Both the position numbers and the translations under genes were made by a program. From Rhodobacteraceae bacterium UBA6273 (lineage in GTDB: Bacteria > Pseudomonadota > Alphaproteobacteria > Rhodobacterales > Rhodobacteraceae), in the NCBI GenBank assembly GCA_002440625.1, contig DJUV01000272.1, forward strand, positions 1 through 13,225: 13,225 nt of DNA. The letters run 5' to 3'. Of this stretch, positions 1-6,338 are shown one piece after another; position 1 is the first letter of the stretch; each line of letters opens with the position of its first letter. The notes below the pieces were generated by a model that was not told the DNA's origin, did not search any database, and saw only the letters and a list, made by a program, of their open reading frames with translations.

Positions 1-480
1 GCCTACAAGGACGAATACGAAGTCGCCCGGCTGCATCTCGACACCGCCGAAAAGGCCAGGGCCGAATTCGACGGCGATTTCCGCATGACCTTCCATCTCT
101 CGCCGCCGATCCTCTCGAAAATGGGACCGAACGGGCGCCCGGAGAAAAAGGCCTTCGGCCCGTGGATGCTGCATGCCTTCCGGCTTCTGGCCCGGATGAA
201 GGGCCTGCGCGGCACGTCCCTTGACCCCTTCGGTCGCTCGCATGAGCGGAAGGTGGAACGCGCGCTGATCGCTCAGTACGAGGCCGACATGACCGAGGTG
301 CTGCGGAAAGTGACGCCCGCGACGGCAGAGGCCGCGAAGGCGCTGGCGCTTCTACCAATGTCGATCCTAGGCTACGGTCCGGTCAAGGACGCCGCCGTGG
401 CGAAGGCTGCGAAGCGGCGCGAGGAACTGTTGGCGCTGATCCGGGCCGGCGGCGCGCCCTTGAAGGCTGCGGCGGAGTAG
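1..480 (+). CDS. Indolepyruvate ferredoxin oxidoreductase family protein, C-terminal part (5' truncated by window edge)
   Basis: The reading frame is open from base 1 and ends at a TAG at 478-480, leaving 159 residues of a larger protein. The segment carries the C-terminal signature of fused (alpha plus gamma in one chain) indolepyruvate ferredoxin oxidoreductases, the region called DUF6537 in Pfam: YKDEYEVARLH at the start, FHLSPPIL, a GRPEKKAFGPWML stretch, RLLARMKGLRGT, LDPFGRSHER and then ERALIAQYE. Family knowledge: these cytoplasmic enzymes oxidatively decarboxylate aryl pyruvates, formed by transamination of aromatic amino acids, to aryl-acetyl-CoA and reduce ferredoxin. The TPP-binding and 2-oxoacid domains and the iron-sulfur motifs lie upstream, outside the window, so whether the enzyme is intact cannot be judged. 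The ATG at 85 is internal and not a start. The family assignment is firm; the exact 2-oxoacid substrate is inferred. Confidence 0.88.
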   Translation, partial: AYKDEYEVARLHLDTAEKARAEFDGDFRMTFHLSPPILSKMGPNGRPEKKAFGPWMLHAFRLLARMKGLRGTSLDPFGRSHERKVERALIAQYEADMTEVLRKVTPATAEAAKALALLPMSILGYGPVKDAAVAKAAKRREELLALIRAGGAPLKAAAE

Positions 481-560
481 CTGCAAACCGGCGGTGGAAT
501 TCCCGCCTCCGACGTCCTATGAGTTTGCAGCAACAGACCCCGCCGATCCGGCGACGGGGT
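481..560 (+). terminator. Structured intergenic region, possible terminator or attenuator-like fold
   Basis: An 8-bp perfect inverted repeat starts directly after the stop codon (CTGCAAAC at 481-488, GTTTGCAG at 523-530). It encloses a nested GGCGG/CCGCC pair (490-494 with 503-507). A second hairpin follows (ACCCCG at 537-542 with CGGGGT at 555-560, with further internal pairing). Neither is followed by a T-run, so an intrinsic terminator is not proven. The position between the upstream gene's stop and murI fits 3'-end processing, termination or a leader fold. Confidence 0.35.
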
Positions 561-597
561 CAAACTGCGACAAGTCCGGTCGGGGCGAGGGCAAGAC

Positions 598-1410
598 ATG
601 GCAGTGGGAATCTTCGATTCGGGGCTCGGCGGGCTGACCGTCTACGACGCGGTGGCCAAGGCGCTGCCCGATGTGGCCTTCGTCTATTACGGCGATAACG
701 CCCATGCGCCCTACGGCGTCCGCGATGCCGATGACATCTTCAACCTGACCACCGCCGGGGTTGAACGGCTTTGGGCCGAGGGCTGCGACCTCGTGATCCT
801 CGCCTGCAATACTGCCGCCGCCGTGGCGCTGAAACGGATGCAGGAAACCTGGGTGCCGAAGGACAAGCGCGTTCTCGGCGTCTTCGTCCCGATGATCGAG
901 GCGCTGACCGAACGGCAATGGGGCGACAACACCCCGCCGCGCGAGGTCGAGGTGAAGCATGTGGCGCTTTTCGCCACGCCCGCGACGGTGGCAAGCCGCG
1001 CCTTCCAGCGCGAGCTCGCGTTCCGGGCCATCGGCGTCGATGTGGAGGCCCAGCCCTGTGGCGGCGTCGTGGATGCCATCGAGGAGGGCGACGAAATTCT
1101 GGCTGAGGCGTTGGTACGGAGCCATGTCGAGGCGCTGAAGCGGCGGATGCCGAAGCCGGAGGCGGCGATCCTTGGCTGTACGCACTATCCCCTGATGGAC
1201 AAGGTTTTCCAGGATGCGCTCGGGCCTCAGGTAAAGGTCTATTCGCAGGCGAACCTCGTGGCCGAAAGCCTGAAGGACTATCTCGCCCGCCGCCCGGAAT
1301 TCCTCGGCCCCGGCACCACCTCGCGCTTCCTCACCACCGGTAATCCCGCCCGCGTCTCGGGTAAGGCCACGCAATTCCTGCGCAAAAAGATCGCCTTCGA
1401 AGCCGCCTGA
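598..1410 (+). CDS. murI: Glutamate racemase MurI
   Basis: Cytoplasmic enzyme that interconverts L- and D-glutamate without a cofactor, supplying D-Glu for the second residue of the peptidoglycan stem peptide. The 270-residue length is normal for the family. The N-terminal [11 protein letters not shown] motif (about residues 5-15) holds the conserved Asp7 and Ser8. The two catalytic cysteines are visible: Cys70 in ACNTAA and Cys194 in GCTHYPL, with the neighbouring conserved His196. YYGD at 30-33 and APYG at 37-40 are further family signatures. The ATG at 598 places the DSGLGG motif in the usual position, and a GGGGCGAGGGC purine-rich stretch ahead of it can act as ribosome-binding site. It follows a structured 117-base gap, so it may have its own promoter. 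The three exosortase substrates downstream have no evident link to its function. Identification is secure. Confidence 0.96.
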   Translation: MAVGIFDSGLGGLTVYDAVAKALPDVAFVYYGDNAHAPYGVRDADDIFNLTTAGVERLWAEGCDLVILACNTAAAVALKRMQETWVPKDKRVLGVFVPMIEALTERQWGDNTPPREVEVKHVALFATPATVASRAFQRELAFRAIGVDVEAQPCGGVVDAIEEGDEILAEALVRSHVEALKRRMPKPEAAILGCTHYPLMDKVFQDALGPQVKVYSQANLVAESLKDYLARRPEFLGPGTTSRFLTTGNPARVSGKATQFLRKKIAFEAA

Positions 1411-1511
1411 CTCTGGTTCAGCGCAGCTTTTGCCACAATCTTTTCGCACTCTTAACCAATTCGACCGCTACTCATCACCGCAACGGGGCTAGTAGTCGTG
1501 GGTGACGTGTC

Positions 1512-2099
1512 GTGATCGTGTTCGGAATTGTCAGGTCGGTTCTTGCCGCCGCGCTCATCTCGGGCGCTATGGCTGCGCCGTCGCACGCGGCCACCATAAA
1601 CGAAAGCAGCGTTCTTGGCGGCGACTTCAGCGGCCTCTATCTGGCCCCGACTGTGATCCGGAACGGATATGACATCGTGACCGGCACTGTCGGCACCGGC
1701 GACTACGACTACCTGTATTTCAGTGGCATGCGCCGGGGGGCTTCCACGGTGTCGATCACGCTGACCGCTCCGCCGGGCAGGTACACTGCACAAGGAAGGG
1801 TGTACTACAGCACCACCCCCTTTACGCTGACCAACCAGGGCACGCGTGCTGGAAACATCAGGGTCACACCGGGCCAGCCGGGGCCGCAGACGATCACCTT
1901 CAATCTTGGGTCGTCGTTCGCCGGTTCGCTCTATCTCAGCCTGAACCTATCGCTTGGACCAGTCATGCGGTACTCGGTCTACGTGCCTGGCAACTTCGGC
2001 ATTCCGGGCGTGCCGGTCCCGGCCCCGGTATTCATGCTTGGTGCGGCAATCGCCGGGTTGGGCGCGGTGTCGCGGCGCCGCCGGCATGGTTCGGTCTAA
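1512..2099 (+). CDS. VPLPA-CTERM-type secreted protein, paralog 1 (VPVPA variant)
   Basis: First of three related exported proteins in tandem. The 195-residue product begins at GTG 1512 (an alternative GTG is at 1518; the ribosome-binding site is weak, so the start is uncertain). It has a signal peptide of about 26 residues ending in PSHA before ATINESS. The C-terminus, about residues 167-195, has the three-part exosortase sorting signal: a PVPAP motif (VPVPA instead of VPLPA), a hydrophobic helix with GAAIAGLGA, and an arginine cluster SRRRRH. Family knowledge: such tails are recognised and cleaved by a membrane exosortase, probably the VPLPA-specific type (XrtD), which delivers the protein to the envelope or biofilm matrix. 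The middle shares NExSxxGGDFSG, a V-T-G turn, F-x-GM-x-x-GA, STTPF and FNLGxxFxGxLyLxLN with the next two genes. This pattern resembles a single PPC-like (pre-peptidase C-terminal) beta-sandwich domain, which is an inference. No catalytic residues are recognised. Confidence 0.8.
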   Translation: MIVFGIVRSVLAAALISGAMAAPSHAATINESSVLGGDFSGLYLAPTVIRNGYDIVTGTVGTGDYDYLYFSGMRRGASTVSITLTAPPGRYTAQGRVYYSTTPFTLTNQGTRAGNIRVTPGQPGPQTITFNLGSSFAGSLYLSLNLSLGPVMRYSVYVPGNFGIPGVPVPAPVFMLGAAIAGLGAVSRRRRHGSV

Positions 2100-2207
2100 T
2101 GCTTCACCAGGGTTCGGCGGCGTCGGATTCTGCCACGGACGTTCCATTGTTTTACCATATTGCTCCGCGAAGAAGGCTGCGGGGAAGTGTCTGAGAAGGG
2201 GACGAGA

Positions 2208-2801
2208 ATGAGCATTTTCACTTTCGGGCAAGCGGCCGCGCTTGGCTTGGCGATTGCGCTCAGCGCCACCACTGCATCCGCAGTGACGGTGAACGAAGGC
2301 AGTTTCGCCGGGGGCGATTTCAGCGGCGCTTTCGGATCGCCGACCGCGATCGCCAGTGGCGTTGATACGATTACCGGCGGACTCGGCAGCGGCGACCGCG
2401 ACTTCCTTTCCTTCACGGGCATGGCGACCGGCGCGCAAACGATCACCTTGAATCTCACGGCGCTCGGAAGCGGGCCGCTTTGGACCGGCACCCTTCGCTA
2501 CAGCACGACGCCGTTCACCTCTAACACCTCCGGCTCCATCGCCGGGAGCCTCCTTATGGTCAGATTCCCGCCGTTTGTGGTCTGGACGACCCAGACGCTC
2601 AGCTTCAACCTCGGCGCAACTTTCGGCGGCACCCTGTTCCTTGCGCTCAATCAGCAGAGTGGTACGGGCATCGCTTACTCGCTGAGCATCCCCGGCAATA
2701 ATCCGGCCCCTGTGCCGCTGCCCGCCACGGCGCTTCTTCTTGGCGGCGCCGTCGCCGGCCTTGGCGCTTCCCGGCGTCGCGGCAGACGCGCTGCCGTCTG
2801 A
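2208..2801 (+). CDS. VPLPA-CTERM sorting domain-containing protein, paralog 2
   Basis: The start is set at ATG 2208, because a purine-rich GAAGGGGACGAG lies just upstream and the product then begins with a proper signal peptide. The frame is open upstream to 2160, but that extension would bury the signal. The 197-residue product starts MSIFTFGQAAALG, has a hydrophobic core and a predicted cleavage after TTASA (about residue 25), then VNEGSFAGGDFSG. The C-terminal 29 residues carry the canonical VPLPA motif at 169-173, a hydrophobic LLLGGAVAGLGA segment and an RRRGRR basic tail. The central GVDTITG, GDRDFLSFTGM, GAQTITL, YSTTPF and SFNLGATFGGTLFLALN match both neighbours. Secretion followed by exosortase-mediated tail removal is established for the tail type. 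The function of the mature domain is unknown; a PPC-like adhesive or accessory beta-sandwich is inferred. Confidence 0.87.
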   Translation: MSIFTFGQAAALGLAIALSATTASAVTVNEGSFAGGDFSGAFGSPTAIASGVDTITGGLGSGDRDFLSFTGMATGAQTITLNLTALGSGPLWTGTLRYSTTPFTSNTSGSIAGSLLMVRFPPFVVWTTQTLSFNLGATFGGTLFLALNQQSGTGIAYSLSIPGNNPAPVPLPATALLLGGAVAGLGASRRRGRRAAV

Positions 2802-2909
2802 AGCCGCACAAAACTCCGGTTGCGGCGCAATCTGCTGCGACCTTTTCAATGTTTGTCAACCTCTTCGGGCGATGACGGTCGCCGGGGATTCACTGGGAAG
2901 GGTAAGAGT

Positions 2910-3491
2910 ATGAGTATTTTCAATCTTGGACAGGCCGCTGCAATTAGTCTGGCGATTGCGGCAGGCGCCGCGCCGGCGAGGGCCGCCACGATCAACGAAG
3001 GCAGCTTCCCGGGCGGTGATTTCAGCGGAAGCGCCACGGCGCCGACCCTCATCGGCAACGGCTTCGACACGGTCACCGGGACGATCGGCAGCGACGACGA
3101 TATCCTCGCCTTCACCGGCATGGCCCCGGGCGCGCAGCAGGTGACGCTCAGCTTCGCCGCACCGGGCGGGGTCGATTGGTCCTACATTTCGGGCGGCTCG
3201 ATCCTATTCAGCACGCAGCCCTTCCGGTGGAACTGGGACGGGACCTTTGCCGGCAGCTTCATGACCGCCCTCTGGCAGCCGACATCAAGCGTGACGATCA
3301 ACCTCGACTCGGGTTTCGCGGGCGCGCTCTACCTCGCGCTTTATTCCTGGGGCAATACCAGCAGCTACACGATCAGCCTGCCGGGCAATGCCCCCTCCGC
3401 CGTGCCGCTCCCTGCGGCGGCTCTGCTCCTTGGCGGTGCGCTGGCCGGCCTCGGATCCCTTCGCCGCAAGGGCAGGCGCGCTGCGGCCTGA
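2910..3491 (+). CDS. VPLPA-CTERM sorting domain-containing protein, paralog 3
   Basis: The start is set at ATG 2910, preceded by GGGAAGGGTAAG. The upstream in-frame ATG-like codons give no signal peptide. The first residues, MSIFNLGQAAAISLAIA, are nearly the same as in paralog 2, which supports this start in both genes. The 193-residue product has a signal peptide ending near ARA (residue 25), then ATINEGSFPGGDFSG, the same mature N-terminus as its neighbours. Other shared features are GFDTVTGTIG, ILAFTGM, GAQQVTL, FSTQPF, INLDSGFAGALYLALY and a PGN turn before the tail. The sorting signal at about 165-193 is canonical: VPLPA, LLLGGALAGLG and an RRKGRR tail. The middle section is tryptophan- and tyrosine-rich (DWSYIS, FRWNWDG, LWQP), unlike the other two, so this is where the paralogs have diverged. 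It is the last of the tandem set and ends 89 bases before argC. Confidence 0.87.
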   Translation: MSIFNLGQAAAISLAIAAGAAPARAATINEGSFPGGDFSGSATAPTLIGNGFDTVTGTIGSDDDILAFTGMAPGAQQVTLSFAAPGGVDWSYISGGSILFSTQPFRWNWDGTFAGSFMTALWQPTSSVTINLDSGFAGALYLALYSWGNTSSYTISLPGNAPSAVPLPAAALLLGGALAGLGSLRRKGRRAAA

Positions 3492-3580
3492 GGGCGCCGC
3501 CCCGCCATACCACGAAGATTTGGGTTGAAACCCGCGCCCCGGCGCGACATGACCGCCCCTGACACCAACGGGAGTCGGTC

Positions 3581-4609
3581 ATGTCGAAGAATGTCGCCAT
3601 CCTCGGGGCCTCGGGCTATACCGGCGCCGAGCTTGTCCGCCTGATCGCCACTCATCCCGACCTCCGCATCACCGCCCTTTCCGGCGACAGGAAGGCCGGG
3701 ATGGCGATGGCCGAGGTCTTTCCCTTCCTCGCCCACCTCGACCTGCCGGTCCTCACCAAGATCGAGGAGATCGACTTTTCATCCGTCGACCTCGCCTTCT
3801 GTGCCCTGCCGCATGCGACGAGCCAGGCGGTCATCGCCGGTCTGCCGCGCGACCTGAAGATCGTCGATCTGTCCGCCGATTTCCGGCTCCGCGATCCGGC
3901 GGAATATGAGAAATGGTATGGCAAGCCCCATGCCGCGGTCGAGTTGCAGAAGGAAGCCGTCTACGGCCTGACCGAGTTCTACCGGGACGAGATCCGCAGC
4001 GCGCGGCTTTGCGCCGGCACCGGCTGCAACGCCGCGACCGGGCAGTATGCGATCCGGCCGCTGATCGAGGCCGGCGTCATCGACCTTGACGAGATCGTCC
4101 TCGACCTCAAGAACGGGGTCAGCGGGGCAGGGCGGTCCTTGAAGGAAAACCTCCTTCATGCCGAGTTGTCGGGCGGTACCCATGCCTATTCGGCGGGCGG
4201 CACCCACCGGCACCTGGGCGAGTTCGATCAGGAGTTCTCCAAGGCCGCCGGACGCCCGGTGCGGGTCCAGTTCACGCCGCACTTGATGCCCTTCAACCGT
4301 GGCATCCTTGCCACCGTCTATGTCCGCGGCGAGCCGCAGGCGATCTGGCAGGCGCTCGCCGACCGCTACCGGGAGGAGCCCTTCCTCCATGTCCTGCCCT
4401 TCGGCCAGCTAGCCTCCACCCGGTCGGTGGCCGGATCGAACTTCGTCCATCTCGGCGTCACCGGCGACCGCATCCCCGGCCGCGCCATCGTCGTCGCCGC
4501 CCTCGACAACCTGACCAAGGGGTCGTCGGGGCAGGCGATCCAGAACGCCAACCTGATGCTCGGCCTCAAGGAAACCGCCGGGCTGATGTTCGCCCCCGTT
4601 TTCCCGTGA
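3581..4609 (+). CDS. argC: N-acetyl-gamma-glutamyl-phosphate reductase ArgC
   Basis: Third enzyme of arginine biosynthesis in the cytoplasm: NADPH-dependent reductive dephosphorylation of N-acetylglutamyl-5-phosphate to N-acetylglutamate 5-semialdehyde. The 342-residue length is typical for the family. The N-terminal Rossmann motif [10 protein letters not shown] (residues 9-18) is intact. The catalytic cysteine is Cys149 in [10 protein letters not shown], and the conserved histidine region [13 protein letters not shown] is at about 206-218. Further family blocks are DLSADFRL at 96-103, VYGLTE at 127-132, HLMPFNRG, and [18 protein letters not shown] near the C-terminus. An ACGGGAGT site lies just upstream of the ATG at 3581. 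ccmE begins seven bases after its stop, so the two are probably co-transcribed. The pathway neighbours argB, argJ and argD are not in the window, which is usual for scattered arg genes. Confidence 0.97.
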   Translation: MSKNVAILGASGYTGAELVRLIATHPDLRITALSGDRKAGMAMAEVFPFLAHLDLPVLTKIEEIDFSSVDLAFCALPHATSQAVIAGLPRDLKIVDLSADFRLRDPAEYEKWYGKPHAAVELQKEAVYGLTEFYRDEIRSARLCAGTGCNAATGQYAIRPLIEAGVIDLDEIVLDLKNGVSGAGRSLKENLLHAELSGGTHAYSAGGTHRHLGEFDQEFSKAAGRPVRVQFTPHLMPFNRGILATVYVRGEPQAIWQALADRYREEPFLHVLPFGQLASTRSVAGSNFVHLGVTGDRIPGRAIVVAALDNLTKGSSGQAIQNANLMLGLKETAGLMFAPVFP

Positions 4610-4616
4610 AGAGACC

Positions 4617-5075
4617 ATGCGCAACCTGAAAAAGACCCGCCGAATCCAGATCATCCTTCTCGCCGTGGTGTCGCTGGCCATCGCCACGGCACTCATCGGC
4701 TACGCGATGCGCGACGGCATCAACTTCTTCCGCTCGCCGACGCAGGTCGTCGAGAATCCGCCCGGCGCGAATGAGACCTTCCGTATCGGCGGCCTGGTCG
4801 AGGAGGGCAGCCTCATTCGCGGGCAGGGGGCGGAGATCACGTTCCGCGTCACCGACACCAACGCCGCGATCCCGGTGAAGTATACCGGTGTCCTCCCTGA
4901 CCTTTTCGGTGAGAATGAAGGCGTCGTGGCGACCGGAAAATATGTCGACGGCAGCTTCATGGCGACCGAGATCCTCGCCAAGCACGATGAGACCTACATG
5001 CCGAAGGAAGTCATCGACGCCTTGAAGGATCAGGGCGTCTACGTAGACCCGAACGCCGCCGCAGCGACGAATTAA
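4617..5075 (+). CDS. ccmE: Cytochrome c maturation protein CcmE (periplasmic heme chaperone)
   Basis: Membrane-anchored heme chaperone of the System I cytochrome c maturation pathway. It receives heme from CcmC/CcmD after CcmAB action and passes it to CcmF. The 152-residue product has a basic N-terminus (KKTRR), one transmembrane anchor at about 11-30 and a periplasmic OB-fold domain. The heme-binding His123 lies in LAKHDETYMP, with the axial-ligand tyrosine Tyr127, matching the HDExY motif of the family. RSPTQV (residues 39-44), FRIGGLVEEGS (55-65), Y-T-G-V-L-P-D-L-F and G-x-V-A-T-G are also conserved. The ATG at 4617 is close behind argC and preceded by GAAGAG. The next ccm gene, ccmF, is separated from it by two lysis-type genes, which is unusual for a functional unit. 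Confidence 0.97.
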   Translation: MRNLKKTRRIQIILLAVVSLAIATALIGYAMRDGINFFRSPTQVVENPPGANETFRIGGLVEEGSLIRGQGAEITFRVTDTNAAIPVKYTGVLPDLFGENEGVVATGKYVDGSFMATEILAKHDETYMPKEVIDALKDQGVYVDPNAAAATN

Positions 5076-5096
5076 CCCCTAAGCCCGAGGCTGGGA

Positions 5097-5115
5097 CCCG
5101 TTTTCAAGGAACGGG
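5097..5115 (+). promoter_or_regulatory. Small hairpin presenting the ribosome-binding site of the endolysin gene
   Basis: CCCGTT at 5097-5102 can pair with AACGGG at 5110-5115 around a seven-base loop. The likely Shine-Dalgarno sequence AAGGA (5106-5110) lies mostly in that loop, about eight bases before the ATG at 5119. The hairpin could tune translation of the lysis gene or be a weak terminator remnant after ccmE. The pairing is visible in the sequence; any regulatory role is inferred. Confidence 0.3.
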
Positions 5116-5118
5116 GCC

Positions 5119-5730
5119 ATGCCAAGCGTCAACGACATCGCCAAGGAAATCGTCGCCCGCGAGGGCGGCTATGTGAACGACCCCGACGATCCGGGCGGGG
5201 CGACGAATCACGGCGTCACGCTAAAGACGCTCCGGTCGCTCGGGATCGACCTGACCGGTGATGGCCGGGTGGGTACGGACGACCTCCGCCGCCTGAAACC
5301 CGAAAAGGCGGCCGAAATCTATGTCGAGCATTATTTCCGCCGCACCGGCATCGCCCTTCTGCCCGAGGCGCTGCAGGCGCCGGTATTCGACATGTATGTC
5401 AATGCCGGCGACAATGCCGTCCGTATCCTCCAGCGGCTTTTGAACGACATGGGCCATGCCCTTGCCGTCGATGGCGGCCTAGGCGCCAAGACCGCCGAGG
5501 CCGCAAGGGCCGCTGCGGGCGACGATCCCGCACTTCTGGCCGATGCCTACGGGATCGCGCGGCGGAACTACTACTACGCGCTTGCCGACGCCCGACCGCA
5601 AAGCCGCAAATTTGCCCGCCGCCGCGATGGCGGCAAGGGCGGCTGGATCACCCGTTCCGAGGAATTCATCTCGCCGCGCTTCCGTCTTAGCGAAGCCGAA
5701 CACCGGACAAGGACCGCATCATGGGGCTGA
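5119..5730 (+). CDS. GH108-family N-acetylmuramidase (endolysin, probable gene transfer agent lysis protein)
   Basis: A 203-residue peptidoglycan hydrolase of glycoside hydrolase family 108 (formerly DUF847). The catalytic glutamate is expected to be Glu15 in REGGYVNDPDDPGG, followed by TNHGVT, the signature of the family. An EF-hand-like loop, DLTGDGRVGTDDL at 44-56, is inserted between this block and the AAEIYVEHYF helix. VFDMYVNAG at 89-97 and the following QRLLNDMGHALAVDGGLGAKT region match the C-terminal PG_binding_3 part. No signal peptide is seen, so export would need a holin, and a holin-like gene overlaps its 3' end by ten bases. Established background: in Rhodobacter capsulatus an endolysin/holin pair of these same families (rcc00555 and rcc00556) releases the gene transfer agent. 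Assignment to GTA release here is inferred from family and pairing, since no GTA structural genes are in the window. A cryptic prophage remnant is the alternative. Confidence 0.88.
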   Translation: MPSVNDIAKEIVAREGGYVNDPDDPGGATNHGVTLKTLRSLGIDLTGDGRVGTDDLRRLKPEKAAEIYVEHYFRRTGIALLPEALQAPVFDMYVNAGDNAVRILQRLLNDMGHALAVDGGLGAKTAEAARAAAGDDPALLADAYGIARRNYYYALADARPQSRKFARRRDGGKGGWITRSEEFISPRFRLSEAEHRTRTASWG

Positions 5731-6212
5731 TATCCAGGTTGCTCGGCGGCCCCGCCGCAACTACCGCACTCGGCCAGGCGGCAACCGGCGTGGCCGAAGT
5801 CTTCGTGCCGAACGCCACGCGAAAGATGCTGGCGGCCCATGACGCCTATGTCGCTGCTCTCGGCGAATACGGGGCAGAGTTCCAATCGGCCGGCGATGGC
5901 TGGTTCGACCGCTTCGTGAACGGCCTCAACCGCCTGCCGCGGCCGATGCTGGCGCTCGGAACGCTTGGGCTTTTCGCCTATGCCATGGCCGACCCGGAGG
6001 GCTTCAGCCGCCGCATGATCGGCCTCAATCAGGTGCCCGAGCCGCTCTGGTGGCTTCTCGCCGCCATCGTCGGCTTCTATTTTGGCGCACGCGAGGCGCA
6101 TTATTTCCGCACCGGCGGGCCGCCGCGTGCCGCCGTCACCCTGCCGGCCCCGGCGACCGCCGAGGAAGGAAACCCAGCGCTTGAGGAATGGCGCCAGCGC
6201 CAGACCGGCTAG
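5721..6212 (+). CDS. Holin family protein (GTA_holin_3TM type)
   Basis: A 163-residue membrane protein resembling the holin family named for gene-transfer-agent release (Pfam GTA_holin_3TM). Two hydrophobic segments are clear, at about 75-90 (PMLALGTLGLFAYAMA) and 107-124 (EPLWWLLAAIVGFYFGA). A third is not obvious, although the N-terminal part is moderately hydrophobic. Conserved-looking blocks are FVPNATRK near residue 28, a helical AHDAYVAALGEYGAEF, WFDRFVNGLNRLPRPM, and the FGAREAHYFR end of the second segment. The tail is soluble and proline/alanine rich. The ATG at 5721 overlaps the endolysin stop by ten bases, and AAGGA (5709-5713) lies in front of it, so the two are likely translationally coupled. 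Expected role: forming the inner-membrane lesion through which the upstream muramidase reaches peptidoglycan. The pairing supports the call strongly; GTA involvement is inferred. Confidence 0.83.
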   Translation: MGLISRLLGGPAATTALGQAATGVAEVFVPNATRKMLAAHDAYVAALGEYGAEFQSAGDGWFDRFVNGLNRLPRPMLALGTLGLFAYAMADPEGFSRRMIGLNQVPEPLWWLLAAIVGFYFGAREAHYFRTGGPPRAAVTLPAPATAEEGNPALEEWRQRQTG

Positions 6213-6236
6213 CATCTTCGTTTTGAGATTACCCTC

Positions 6237-6262
6237 GGGGGCGGCCAACGTGGGGCGCCCCC
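6237..6262 (+). terminator. GC-rich inverted repeat after the holin gene, possible terminator
   Basis: GGGGGCG at 6237-6243 pairs with CGCCCCC at 6256-6262 across a 12-base loop, 25 bases after the holin stop. No T-run follows. It might separate expression of the lysis pair from ccmF, whose ATG is at 6339, but the fold alone is weak evidence. The remaining bases up to ccmF show no other recognisable element. Confidence 0.25.
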
Positions 6263-6338
6263 CGCTTCCGCAGCCTCCTTCCGCGACATCGGCGCGCAGC
6301 CCATTGGCTCCGGCGGTGCAAGCCGATATGCTCCCGCC

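Noticed and set aside
517..1449. A 310-codon - strand frame opposite murI
   Set aside because: murI is secure on the + strand with both catalytic cysteines. The opposite frame shows no family features.
1452..1458. A TTAACCA half-site upstream of the first VPLPA gene as a CtrA or promoter element
   Set aside because: It is a single half-site with no partner and no convincing -35/-10 pair around it. Such short matches occur by chance.
1947..2849. A 300-codon - strand frame opposite VPLPA paralogs 1 and 2
   Set aside because: It runs across two genes and their intergenic gap, and its product is Arg/Ala/Gly-rich without motifs, whereas the + strand genes have paired signal peptides and sorting tails.
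1512..3491. The triplet as part of a prophage or transposon
   Set aside because: No integrase, transposase, direct repeats or tRNA attachment site flank the region. Tandem duplication of exported proteins explains what is seen.
3518..3560. Short palindromes (GGGTTGAAACCC and a GGCGCG run) ahead of argC as a terminator or arginine operator
   Set aside because: The stems are only four or five pairs, and no ARG-box-like pair of AT-rich half-sites is visible.
5072..5082. A possible CtrA binding site before the lysis genes, since GTA genes in R. capsulatus are CtrA-dependent
   Set aside because: Only one TTAA half-site is present, overlapping the ccmE stop codon. The second TTAA at the required spacing is missing.
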